Below, in pieces: positions 14,415 through 21,880 of a stretch of DNA of 26,251 nucleotides (its first letter is position 1; each line of letters opens with the position of its first letter). Below the pieces are notes generated by a model that was given only the letters and a program-made list of their open reading frames with translations, searched no databases and was not told the DNA's origin. The DNA is from an uncultured Bdellovibrionales bacterium (lineage in GTDB: Bacteria > Bdellovibrionota > Bdellovibrionia > Bdellovibrionales > JAMPXM01). The position numbers and the translations under genes are program-made. The stretch lies in contig CALBDW010000158.1 in assembly GCA_937927435.1 (NCBI GenBank), positions 1-26,251 on the forward strand, in the 5' to 3' direction.

Positions 14415-15182
14415 TCAATTCCTTCGATGCACATACGGACCGACACCCGCTTGATCCGTCGGAAAGATGACCATTTCATGAATATTCACGTGGGGCGGCC
14501 TTTGCAAACACCACACGACCGCCTCGGCGATATCCTTCGCCTGTAAAGGCTCAAGACCTTGGTAAACGGCTTTCGCCTTATCCTTATCTCCGCGGAAACG
14601 GACTTCGCTGAACTCGGTTTCGACCATCCCCGGTTCGATATTCGTCACACGGATGTTCGTCCCGAGAAGATCCAAACGCATGCCCTCACTGAGCGCACGC
14701 ACCGCGAACTTCGTCGCGCAGTACACAGCGCCCCCGGGATAAACCCACCGCCCGGCCACCGACCCGATATTCACGATATGACCGCGGCCGTTCTTCACCA
14801 TGAAAGGTAGGCAGAGCTTGGTGACAAAAAGCAGCCCTTTGACGTTGGTGTCGATCATCGTTTCCCAATCATTGATCGACCCGGTTTGGAGGGCCTCGGT
14901 TCCGAGAGCCAGTCCCGCGTTATTGATAAGAACATCGAGCTGCCCGATTTCAGGCCGAACAGCGTCGAGAGCGCGCTCCACGTCTTCGCGACTTCTCACA
15001 TCGAAAACGAGGGTTTTAACGGAAACAGCGTGTTCAGCGTGCAAACGTTCTTGAAGGGCCGCCAAACGCTCTTCCCGGCGCCCCGTCAGCAGAAGATTCA
15101 CCCCTTCTTGGGCGAGCCGGACAGCGCACGCTTCGCCGATTCCAGCTGTCGCCCCTGTGATTAACGCCCATTTTCCGCGCAC
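14415..15182 (-). CDS. Short-chain dehydrogenase/reductase (YdfG-like)
   Basis: This is a classical SDR of about 255 aa. It has the nucleotide-binding GATAGIGE, NNAG, the catalytic Ser in NIGSVAG and the YCATK active-site motif. TGRREERL after beta-strand 2 points to NADP(H) preference. The C-terminal region (NIEPGMVETEFSEVRFRGD) is typical of YdfG-type enzymes, which oxidise 3-hydroxy acids such as serine or 3-hydroxypropionate; the substrate here is inferred only. I choose GTG 15182 with AAAGGGG 8 nt upstream. A promoter predicted at 15210-15238 rules out the longer frame to 15230. It is the first gene of the unit, directly before fumC. Confidence 0.9.
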   Translation of the reverse strand: MRGKWALITGATAGIGEACAVRLAQEGVNLLLTGRREERLAALQERLHAEHAVSVKTLVFDVRSREDVERALDAVRPEIGQLDVLINNAGLALGTEALQTGSINDWETMIDTNVKGLLFVTKLCLPFMVKNGRGHIVNIGSVAGRWVYPGGAVYCATKFAVRALSEGMRLDLLGTNIRVTNIEPGMVETEFSEVRFRGDKDKAKAVYQGLEPLQAKDIAEAVVWCLQRPPHVNIHEMVIFPTDQAGVGPYVHRRN

Positions 15183-15209
15183 CAATCGCACCCCTTTGCG
15201 AGAGCCGCT

Positions 15210-15238
15210 ATGACAACGAACCCTCTGCAATCAGTCAA
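15210..15238 (-). promoter_or_regulatory. Predicted promoter of the SDR-fumC unit
   Basis: On the minus strand TTGACT (15238-15233) and TGTCAT (15215-15210) are separated by 17 bp. Transcription would start near 15203, about 20 bp before GTG 15182. It is back to back with the EVE promoter within about 80 bp. Confidence 0.5.
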
Positions 15239-15261
15239 GTTATTGGGGAAACGATATTCCG

Positions 15262-15290
15262 TTGCCGAGAATGCCGCCCTCCGTTATAAC
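15262..15290 (+). promoter_or_regulatory. Predicted promoter of the EVE gene (near-leaderless)
   Basis: TTGCCG (15262-15267) and TATAAC (15285-15290) are separated by 17 bp. The expected start of transcription, 15296-15299, falls at or just before ATG 15299. The mRNA would therefore have almost no 5' leader, in keeping with the absence of a ribosome binding site. Confidence 0.5.
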
Positions 15291-15298
15291 CCCCTGCG

Positions 15299-15820
15299 AT
15301 GAATAAAAAAACGTCGACGCAGTCGAAAAAGAAAGCACCTTTCGTTTCAACCGGTTTCTGGCTCATGAAATCCGAGCCTGAAGCGTACTCGATCGATGAC
15401 TTTGAACGCGAAGGGACAACACTTTGGACCGGCGTTCGCAACTACCAAGGGCGAAACTTCATGATGACAAGCATGCGCCCCGGCGACCGGTTTCTGTTTT
15501 ACCACTCAAACGCCAATCCGAGCGCAGCCGTAGGCCTCGGGCGGATCCGCAAAATCAACCAACCCGACCCGACGGCTTGGGATCCCAAGAGCAAATACTA
15601 CGATCCCAAAGCGAGTCCGGATCATCCGATCTGGTTTTGCGCCGAGGTGGAGTTTGAAAAGCGGCTCCCGAATCCGGTCAGCCTTCACGAGATGCGCGAG
15701 CGGAAGGAACTCAAGAACATGGCGCTCCTGCGCCCCGGACAAAGGCTGTCGATCCTTCCGCTCACACGGGAAGAGTTCAACGTAATCCTGAAAATGGGTG
15801 GCCTTGGTAAGGGATGCTGA
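15299..15820 (+). CDS. EVE-domain protein
   Basis: This 173-aa protein has a lysine-rich N-terminal extension (residues 2-13) followed by a full EVE domain of the thymocyte nuclear protein 1 type. Typical segments are FWLMKSEPEAYSIDDF, LWTGVRNYQGRNFM, MRPGDRFLFYHSN and VGLGRI. EVE domains are PUA-like folds that bind modified bases in nucleic acids. The bacterial proteins of this architecture are widespread and their ligand is usually undefined. The aromatic and Asn/Ser residues that line the pocket in this family appear intact. ATG 15299 has no binding site but lies at the predicted transcription start. The end overlaps the dihydrouridine synthase start. Confidence 0.92.
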   Translation: MNKKTSTQSKKKAPFVSTGFWLMKSEPEAYSIDDFEREGTTLWTGVRNYQGRNFMMTSMRPGDRFLFYHSNANPSAAVGLGRIRKINQPDPTAWDPKSKYYDPKASPDHPIWFCAEVEFEKRLPNPVSLHEMRERKELKNMALLRPGQRLSILPLTREEFNVILKMGGLGKGC

Positions 15821-16860
15821 TGAACACCCCTGTGGAGGCGAGCTTTTTCTCGCAAGACACGGATCGCATCCTTTTGGCTCCGATGGAAGGTGTCGTCGAC
15901 GCCGTCATGCGCGATCTTCTCACCCGTATCGGCGGTATCGATCTTTGCGTGACGGAGTTTATCCGCGTCACCGACCGTCTTCTTCCCGTAAGCGATTACA
16001 AAAAATATTGCCCGGAGCTTTTTAACGGCTCTGGTTGCCGCACGCAGGCAGGCGTACCGGTTCTCGTGCAACTCCTCGGCGGGCAACCGGAACCTATGGC
16101 GGAAAACGCCGCCTTTGCCGCAAGCCTTGGCGCACCCGGGATTGATCTGAACTTTGGCTGCCCGGCAAAAACGGTGAACCGGCATGACGGCGGCGCCACT
16201 CTGCTGAAAACGCCGTCACGAATTCACGATGTCGTATCGGCCGTCCGCAAAGCCGTGCCACCCTCGATTCCGGTGAGCGCCAAAGTGCGGCTCGGTTTCG
16301 ATCACAAAGATTTTCATCTCGAAATCGCGGCCGCCGCCGAGAGCGGCGGGGCTTCGTGGCTCACGGTTCACGCGCGCACGCGCGATGAAGGCTACCGGCC
16401 GCCCGCCCACTGGGAATACATCGCCCGCATGCGGGAGGCCGTGCGCATACCCGTGATCGCCAACGGCGAGGTGTGGACTCAGGCCGATTACCAGCGTTGC
16501 CGCGAAGTGAGCGGCTGCCGTCACGTCATGATCGGTCGCGGACTCATGTCGCGTCCCGACCTCGCCCATGTGGTCAAAACCGGCAATCCCCACATGACGT
16601 GGCCGGAACTCGTCCCTCTTGTTCTGGAATTCGGAGAGGCGAGCTGCGAATTTAAACACGAACACTACGCGGTCTGCCGGGTGAAGCAATGGCTTAAGAA
16701 TTTGTCGAAAGCCTACGCTGAAGCGGGAATGCTCTTTGAGGCAATCAAAACCCTTGAAAACCTCGCCCCGATCCTCGAGCGGGTCCGCTTGAGTTCAGCT
16801 CACCCCTTCAACATCTCGTCGAGCTTGCCTTCGCGATCGAGCGCCGCAAGATCCGTGTAG
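15820..16860 (+). CDS. dus: tRNA-dihydrouridine synthase (Dus family)
   Basis: Dus enzymes are flavoproteins that reduce uridine in the tRNA D-loop with NADPH. The FMN-binding start LLAPMEGVVDAVMRDLL, the catalytic cysteine in LNFGCPAKTVNRHDGG (Cys about 114), KVRLGFD, LTVHARTRDEGY and NGEVWT with IGRG are all present. The RTRDEGY form and the ALFNGSGC region suggest DusC rather than DusA or DusB, with moderate certainty. ATG 15820 forms a TGATG overlap with the EVE stop and has AAGG 7 nt upstream; ATG 15814 is an alternative. The last 20 residues run antisense into the grx gene and look non-native, so the protein seems extended past its usual end. Confidence 0.93.
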   Translation: MNTPVEASFFSQDTDRILLAPMEGVVDAVMRDLLTRIGGIDLCVTEFIRVTDRLLPVSDYKKYCPELFNGSGCRTQAGVPVLVQLLGGQPEPMAENAAFAASLGAPGIDLNFGCPAKTVNRHDGGATLLKTPSRIHDVVSAVRKAVPPSIPVSAKVRLGFDHKDFHLEIAAAAESGGASWLTVHARTRDEGYRPPAHWEYIARMREAVRIPVIANGEVWTQADYQRCREVSGCRHVMIGRGLMSRPDLAHVVKTGNPHMTWPELVPLVLEFGEASCEFKHEHYAVCRVKQWLKNLSKAYAEAGMLFEAIKTLENLAPILERVRLSSAHPFNISSSLPSRSSAARSV

Positions 16861-17054
16861 CCGCCAACGAGCTGATCATTGATGAAGATTTGCGGGACCG
16901 TCATCATACCCGTGCGCTTTTTGAGCGCGTCGAACTCTTCGGGCTTGGCGTCGAGGAAAACTTCCTCAAACGCGACGCCTTTTTGATTAAAGAGTGCTTT
17001 CGCGCGGTCACAGTAAGGACAATAACTTTTCGTATAAATCAGAACTTTCGCCAT
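16800..17054 (-). CDS. grxC: Dithiol glutaredoxin (GrxC type)
   Basis: This 84-aa glutaredoxin carries the CPYC active site (residues 12-15), TVPQIFI with the cis-proline, and GGYTDL for glutathione binding. It reduces disulfides and mixed glutathione disulfides in the cytoplasm at the expense of glutathione. The start is ATG 17054 with AAGAGG upstream. It lies 48 bp after tsaE and could be the last gene of the long tilS-to-grx run. Its 3' end overlaps the dus gene on the other strand by 61 bp. Confidence 0.95.
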   Translation of the reverse strand: MAKVLIYTKSYCPYCDRAKALFNQKGVAFEEVFLDAKPEEFDALKKRTGMMTVPQIFINDQLVGGYTDLAALDREGKLDEMLKG

Positions 17055-17102
17055 CTCGGACCTCTTAAGTTGTGACTCGAGAGAATCACCTCTCTAAACA
17101 CC

Positions 17103-17555
17103 CTAAACTCGCTCAATTTCGATCAAACGCTGTTCGCCCGACGCCCCGAACGAAAATCGCATGCGTATCCTCAGCCACGCGCCGGGGAACGGCAACTGAT
17201 CGGCGATACCGAACTCATCTAATCGATCAGCCCACTCGATCACGATAACCCCCTCTTTCGCGCGGAAAAAGTCCCAGAAACCTGTCGACTCGAGATCGTC
17301 CACGCTTTCGAGACGGAAAAGATCGAAGTGATCGATCGAAGTTTGGGCGGAGGCGTAGTTATGGTGGATCGCGAACGACGGCGAAGCCGTCTCTCCGCTG
17401 CCCAGAGCCTCGACAAGAAAACGCGTAAACTGGGTTTTACCGGCCCCCATCGGGCCTTCGAGAAGCAAGAGCAAGCGCGATCCGCGTTGAGAAGCGATCT
17501 CCTGCGCCAAATTCCGCAAATCTTCAAGCGATTGGATTTCGCGCCTCTCAGTCAT
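17103..17555 (-). CDS. tsaE: tRNA threonylcarbamoyladenosine biosynthesis ATPase TsaE
   Basis: TsaE is the small ATPase that works with TsaB and TsaD to form t6A at position 37 of ANN-decoding tRNAs. The 150-aa protein shows Walker A GPMGAGKT (34-41), the family motif SPSFAIHHNY, DHFDLFRL and the IEWADRL segment. The true start is ATG 17555, which overlaps the nnr stop as ATGA. The open frame further upstream to 17807 is antisense-like composition within nnr and is not used. Neighbouring nnr and tsaE are commonly adjacent or fused in bacteria. TsaB and TsaD are not in this window. Confidence 0.95.
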   Translation of the reverse strand: MTERREIQSLEDLRNLAQEIASQRGSRLLLLLEGPMGAGKTQFTRFLVEALGSGETASPSFAIHHNYASAQTSIDHFDLFRLESVDDLESTGFWDFFRAKEGVIVIEWADRLDEFGIADQLPFPGAWLRIRMRFSFGASGEQRLIEIERV

Positions 17556-19051
17556 TCGGCTTCCCCCGTCAGTTTCGCCAATAAACCCGGAAGCATTTCG
17601 TAAAGGTCTTTGGCCACAAGCGAACTTTTCGATCGGCCCGTCTTCACCCAATCGTCCGCGAGCCGCCCGTGCACATATGCCGCCGCAGCCGCGGCCCGCA
17701 GAGGCCTTAACCCCTGCGCCAAGAGACCCACGATCATACCCGTGAGCACGTCGCCGGTGCCCGCTTTGGCCAGCGTCGAGTTCCCGGAACCGATCACCCA
17801 AGCACACGGACCTCGCGCCACGATTGTACGGAACCCCTTAAGTAGAACGATACACCCCGTACGCTCCGTCGCCCTCCGCACCGCCTCGAAGCGGTCCGCC
17901 TCAATTTCTTCGGCTGACATGCCGAGAATCCGCGACAGCTCTCCCGTATGCGGAGTCAAAATCCACGTCGGCGGAAACGGGAACAGTCCCCGTTGAGCCG
18001 CAACAGTGATCGCGTCGGCATCCACCACCACGTTCGGGCAACCGCTCGCGACCAAGCGACGCAAAAGCTCCTCGGTCTGGTCGGACACCCCAAGCCCGGG
18101 ACCGACCGCGGCCGCTCTCCAGCGCGGCGAGTTCCAAATTCGTTCGTCAAAGGCGTCAGCCGTGAGAATCTCGGGTTCGGTCGCGGACAGTTCCATGAGC
18201 TCGCCGGACGAAGCGAGAGTCACATATCCCGCCCCCATGCGATAGGCGGCATGTGCGGAGAGGACCCCTGCGCCCCACATCCCCGGACTCCCCGCAATAA
18301 TCAGTGCATGCCCGTAAGTCGCCTTATGAGTCCGCGCTCTTCTCCGCGGAAGCACATAGCGAGCTGTGCGCGACGTGAACAACTTTGTTTGAACGGCGAC
18401 CTCGCGCACGAGTTGATAGGGAAAACCGATCGGCAGAATCTTCACCCGCCCCGTGAGGAGCGGTCCGTCGCCGATGTAAAATCCGCGTTTGGCCACGCCG
18501 AACGTGAGTGTCTGCTCCGCGCGAACGGCGACGCCACACTTCACACCGCGATCGGCGTCCAGACCGGAAGGGGTATCAAGGCTGACGACAGGTGCGGCGG
18601 ACTCGTTAATCGCCAGAATCAAACCGCGATAGGGGTCGTTCACTTCGCCGCGAAGACCGATGCCGAAGATCGCATCAACGATCAACGACGCCTGTTGAAC
18701 AGCCTCCATAGCGCCGGCCGACGGATAATCGACAATCGCAATGCCGCATTTCCGGCAGCGCTCCAGTTGAAGTTGAAAAGGCTCCGAACGTTTTTCCGCG
18801 GGACCAACCGCCACGACTTGAATACCGGGTCTGCCGGTGGAGTGAAGCTGTCTTGCCACCACAAGCCCGTCACCGCCATTATTTCCCGGCCCACAAACCA
18901 CCACAACACTTGTGGTATTTGGATAAGACTCACGAATCGCGGTCGCCGCCGCCACCCCCGCGGCTTCCATGAGGATTTCCGCGGAAACTCCGTACTCCGA
19001 CTGCGATCGACGGTCGATTTCCTGACATTCCGAGCGGCTTGCAAGCCTCAC
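17552..19051 (-). CDS. nnr: Bifunctional NAD(P)HX epimerase / ADP-dependent dehydratase
   Basis: This 499-aa fusion repairs hydrated NAD(P)H. Residues 1 to about 210 are the NnrE (YjeF_N) epimerase, with GPGNNGGDGLVVAR at 54-67, VDAIFGIGL and DTPSGLDAD. Residues about 235-499 are the NnrD (ribokinase-like) dehydratase, with AVGPGLG, VVDADA, LTPHTGELSRI and the ADP-binding NSTLAKAGTGDVLTGMI. The start is GTG 19051, which shares GTGA with the glmM stop. The end shares ATGA with tsaE, so three genes are tightly coupled. The length matches the usual fused form of about 500 aa. Confidence 0.96.
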   Translation of the reverse strand: MRLASRSECQEIDRRSQSEYGVSAEILMEAAGVAAATAIRESYPNTTSVVVVCGPGNNGGDGLVVARQLHSTGRPGIQVVAVGPAEKRSEPFQLQLERCRKCGIAIVDYPSAGAMEAVQQASLIVDAIFGIGLRGEVNDPYRGLILAINESAAPVVSLDTPSGLDADRGVKCGVAVRAEQTLTFGVAKRGFYIGDGPLLTGRVKILPIGFPYQLVREVAVQTKLFTSRTARYVLPRRRARTHKATYGHALIIAGSPGMWGAGVLSAHAAYRMGAGYVTLASSGELMELSATEPEILTADAFDERIWNSPRWRAAAVGPGLGVSDQTEELLRRLVASGCPNVVVDADAITVAAQRGLFPFPPTWILTPHTGELSRILGMSAEEIEADRFEAVRRATERTGCIVLLKGFRTIVARGPCAWVIGSGNSTLAKAGTGDVLTGMIVGLLAQGLRPLRAAAAAAYVHGRLADDWVKTGRSKSSLVAKDLYEMLPGLLAKLTGEAE

Positions 19052-20430
19052 GACAACTCTCCCTCCAAGAAGCCGGCGATCTCTTCCGCGAACTTCGCAA
19101 TCGCCTTGCGGTCCGGCCCCTCAACTAAAACGCGGATGAGAGGTTCCGTGCCCGAGAAGCGCACGAAAACGCGTCCCTCGCCGTTGAGTTTCTTTTTGAT
19201 GTCTTGGATCAAGTTTTTGTATCCGGGAATTTGATCGAGCGGCTCCTTGCGGCGGACGCGTGTGTTGATCAAAACCTGCGGCACGTCCTCCATCTGCTCG
19301 TTGAGCTGGCTTAACGTCAACCCGGTTTCTTTCATTACGGCGAGCACGTTGAGAGCCGCAATGCAGCCGTCACCCGTCGTCGTGTGCTCAAGGAAAATGA
19401 TGTGGCCCGACTGCTCGCCGCCGAGCATGTAGCCGTTTTTCCGCATCTCTTCGACGACGTATTTGTCGCCGACGTCGGTTCGGACGACCTGTATACCGTG
19501 CTTGTTCATGAGTTTATCGAGACCGAAGTTCGACATTTGTGTCGCGACAATCGTGTTTTTCGGAAGGCGGCCCGAATTCTTCATATGGATCGCGCAGATC
19601 GCCAGAATATGGTCGCCGTTCACGATGTGGCCTTTTTCGTCGACCATCACGACACGGTCGGCGTCGCCGTCGAGGCTGATACCAACGTCGGCCCGGTATT
19701 GCAAAACGGCTTCGGCGACTTTCGCGGGATAAAGCGCGCCGGTTTTATCGTTGATGTTGAAGCCGTTCGGTGTATTGCCGAGAACAATCGTCTCCGCTCC
19801 CAATTCATTGAAGATGGCCGGCGCGACTTTGTAGCTTGCACCATTGGCGCAGTCGAGAATGATGCGCATGCCGTCAAGCGTGTACTCTAGCGGGAATGAA
19901 TTCTTCGCGTAGACGACGTAGCGCCCGTGGGCGTCGTCGATCCGCTTGCTGCGTCCGATTTCATTCGAACCGGCCAGCATCGAGTTAAGATCCGCTTCAA
20001 AAACAAGGGCCTCGATCTCACGCTCCATCGAATCGGGAATCTTGTACCCGTCCGGACCGAAAATCTTAATTCCGTTATCCATGTAGGCGTTGTGCGAGGC
20101 CGAGATCACGATGCCGGCATCCGCGCGCATATTGCGCGTGAGAAAGCCGATACCCGGCGTGGGCATCGGCCCGAGGAGTTCCACATGAACACCCATCGAA
20201 TTCAGTCCAGAGGTGAGCGCGAGTTCCACCATGTAACCGCTCAAGCGGGTATCTTTTCCGATCACGACCTTGGGGACTTTGTTCCGCGAACCTCGTGTTT
20301 TGAGTAGATACCCCATGGCCTGTCCGACCTTGAGCACGATATCGGGAGTCATGGGCGGCTGGTTCGCCGTCCCGCGAATACCATCCGTTCCAAAGAGTCT
20401 CTTGGCCGACTTGGCCGAATCTTTTGCCAT
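19048..20430 (-). CDS. glmM: Phosphoglucosamine mutase
   Basis: GlmM converts glucosamine-6-phosphate to glucosamine-1-phosphate on the way to UDP-GlcNAc for peptidoglycan and LPS. The 460-aa protein has LFGTDGIRG near the N-terminus, the phospho-serine loop ISASHNAYMDNGIK (Ser about 112), the Mg-binding DGDADR (254-259), a substrate loop around GGEQSGH and the phosphate-binding RFSGTEPLIRV near the C-terminus. The start is ATG 20430 with AGGGA upstream. The gene follows cdaR after a 33-bp gap. The cdaA-cdaR-glmM order is the classic unit in which CdaA and GlmM interact and link c-di-AMP to wall synthesis. Confidence 0.97.
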   Translation of the reverse strand: MAKDSAKSAKRLFGTDGIRGTANQPPMTPDIVLKVGQAMGYLLKTRGSRNKVPKVVIGKDTRLSGYMVELALTSGLNSMGVHVELLGPMPTPGIGFLTRNMRADAGIVISASHNAYMDNGIKIFGPDGYKIPDSMEREIEALVFEADLNSMLAGSNEIGRSKRIDDAHGRYVVYAKNSFPLEYTLDGMRIILDCANGASYKVAPAIFNELGAETIVLGNTPNGFNINDKTGALYPAKVAEAVLQYRADVGISLDGDADRVVMVDEKGHIVNGDHILAICAIHMKNSGRLPKNTIVATQMSNFGLDKLMNKHGIQVVRTDVGDKYVVEEMRKNGYMLGGEQSGHIIFLEHTTTGDGCIAALNVLAVMKETGLTLSQLNEQMEDVPQVLINTRVRRKEPLDQIPGYKNLIQDIKKKLNGEGRVFVRFSGTEPLIRVLVEGPDRKAIAKFAEEIAGFLEGELS

Positions 20431-20463
20431 ACGTCCCTATCCCCCCGCCGATAAGAAAAAAGT

Positions 20464-20946
20464 TTAACGGCCCTTCGTTGCCGACGGCGTCTCCTGCGCT
20501 TCCGGCTGCGCTTCTCCCGCGTTCTCGTCCGACGTGGCGGGAACCAAGGTCACGCTGACCACGTTCGGCGATACGGAGAGGACCTTGACACCGAAGGGAA
20601 CTTCCACGCTCCGGGGCGTGATGAGAGCCTGCACGGGCCCGAGTTGGCTTTTGCCCAAATCGACTGTGATCGTCCCGGGATACTGAGCGAAACGTTTCAA
20701 CGCCATCCGCGGCCCGGAGACCTTGACCGTCACTCTCCGTTCGACCTCTTTTTTGCCGGGCCCGGGCGCGACCGTCATCGCCCGAGGCAAGAGAAATTCG
20801 ATATCCATCTCCTTGCTCAAGACGAAATCCCGCCGCCCTAGGATGGTGACCCAAAGGATGAGGGTAACGAAGAGCGCCACCAACTTGTAGCTGCCGTTAT
20901 CGAAGATCCAGCTTTTCCAATCGCGTCCGCCCGTTCGTTTCGTCAT
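20464..20946 (-). CDS. cdaR: YbbR-domain membrane protein, CdaA regulator
   Basis: This 160-aa protein has a short cytoplasmic N-terminus, one transmembrane helix at about 21-37 (KLVALFVTLILWVTILG), and an extracytoplasmic part with a single YbbR-like beta-domain (about 43-137: KEMDIEFLLP, VTVKVSGPRMAL, PFGVKVLSVSPNVVSVTLVP). The tail is Glu/Ala/Thr-rich and probably disordered. CdaR proteins bind CdaA and modulate it. Firmicute CdaR has several YbbR repeats, and one is usual in Gram-negative versions. It overlaps cdaA by 4 bp (ATGA), so the two are made together. Confidence 0.85.
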   Translation of the reverse strand: MTKRTGGRDWKSWIFDNGSYKLVALFVTLILWVTILGRRDFVLSKEMDIEFLLPRAMTVAPGPGKKEVERRVTVKVSGPRMALKRFAQYPGTITVDLGKSQLGPVQALITPRSVEVPFGVKVLSVSPNVVSVTLVPATSDENAGEAQPEAQETPSATKGR

Positions 20947-21737
20947 GGCTGCGGCCTATATTTCAACCCGTAAGATTCATACAGTCCGCGGCGGAGGGTC
21001 GCGTGATCAACATCGGGAATCATCTGACCGCCCTCGACAATGCCGACAGAGTTGTTTTCTTCACTGACCACGATCACGAGCGCGTCGGTTTCTTCCGTCA
21101 GGCCGATCGCCGCCCTATGACGCGTTCCCAAATTCTTATCAAGCGCCGGGTTCTTTGAAAGCGGCAAGAAGCAACCGGCAGCCCAAATTCGGCCGCCTCG
21201 AATAACGATTGCGCCGTCGTGCAAAGGCGACTCGGGCAAGAAGATCGAGTTCAAAATCTCGGCGCTCACCATGGAATCCAACTCGGTACCTATCTCGATA
21301 AAGTACTCGAGGTTAATTTCCTTTTCGATAACGATGAGAGCGCCCACACCTTTCTGCGCCAGTTGAACGGCGCCTTTGGCGATCTCCTCGACGATATGGG
21401 TTTCTTGAACGTGCGACGCCCCCGTGAAGAACGGGTTTGAACCAATGTGCGCGAGCGCCCGGCGAATCTCACCCTGGAAGAGGATCACAACAATCAGGAA
21501 GAGGTTGTTGAAGAACTTCTCCAGAATCCAGTTGAACGTGAAGAGTTCGAACCAGATGCTCATCAAATAGGCAATCGCTAAAATCCCGAGTCCTGAGAGC
21601 ATCTGCACGGTGCCCGTATGTCGCACCAGGATCAGGACCCGGTAGACGACCAGCCAGACCAGCACCATGTCGAGCAAGTCGCGCGGCCGCAACTGCGTAA
21701 AGATGAACTGGATGTTTTCGAGAATATTGCTCAGCAC
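20943..21737 (-). CDS. cdaA: Diadenylate cyclase CdaA (c-di-AMP synthase)
   Basis: CdaA makes c-di-AMP from two ATP at the inner membrane. The 264-aa protein has three membrane helices (about 22-38, 46-62 and 76-90) and a cytoplasmic DAC domain. That domain contains the DGA motif (LHDGAIVI, 174-176) and the RHR motif (GTRHRAAIGL, 206-208), both required for catalysis in this family. The start is GTG 21737; no better ATG precedes the first helix. It is coupled to cdaR and precedes glmM. The 143-bp spacer before it carries a terminator and alternative hairpins that could control its expression. Confidence 0.96.
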   Translation of the reverse strand: MLSNILENIQFIFTQLRPRDLLDMVLVWLVVYRVLILVRHTGTVQMLSGLGILAIAYLMSIWFELFTFNWILEKFFNNLFLIVVILFQGEIRRALAHIGSNPFFTGASHVQETHIVEEIAKGAVQLAQKGVGALIVIEKEINLEYFIEIGTELDSMVSAEILNSIFLPESPLHDGAIVIRGGRIWAAGCFLPLSKNPALDKNLGTRHRAAIGLTEETDALVIVVSEENNSVGIVEGGQMIPDVDHATLRRGLYESYGLKYRPQP

Positions 21738-21773
21738 AGAGATCCCGCCCGTCGGCTCCTGATCGACAATCTC

Positions 21774-21793
21774 AAAAAAACGCGGCTCCCGCG
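21774..21793 (-). terminator. Intrinsic terminator or attenuator between ftsH and cdaA
   Basis: On the minus strand CGCGG (21793-21789), loop GAG, CCGCG (21785-21781) is followed at once by T7 (21780-21774). This is a compact classic terminator for ftsH. It lies inside a larger perfect 9-bp inverted repeat, GGCTCCTGA (plus 21754-21762) and TCAGGAGCC (plus 21805-21813). One arm of that repeat can alternatively pair with the terminator stem. Confidence 0.65.
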
Positions 21794-21880
21794 CCTTTTA
21801 AGCGTCAGGAGCCACATCCGCCAATGTTGCGCAAAATCAGTTTATTCGCAAGCAGGAGCTTGCCGTCCGAGCGGTTCTTT

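Noticed and set aside
20075..20854. 259-codon minus-strand frame across cdaR and glmM
   Set aside because: It overlaps two well-supported genes in another frame, is Arg/Gly/His-rich and has no domain.
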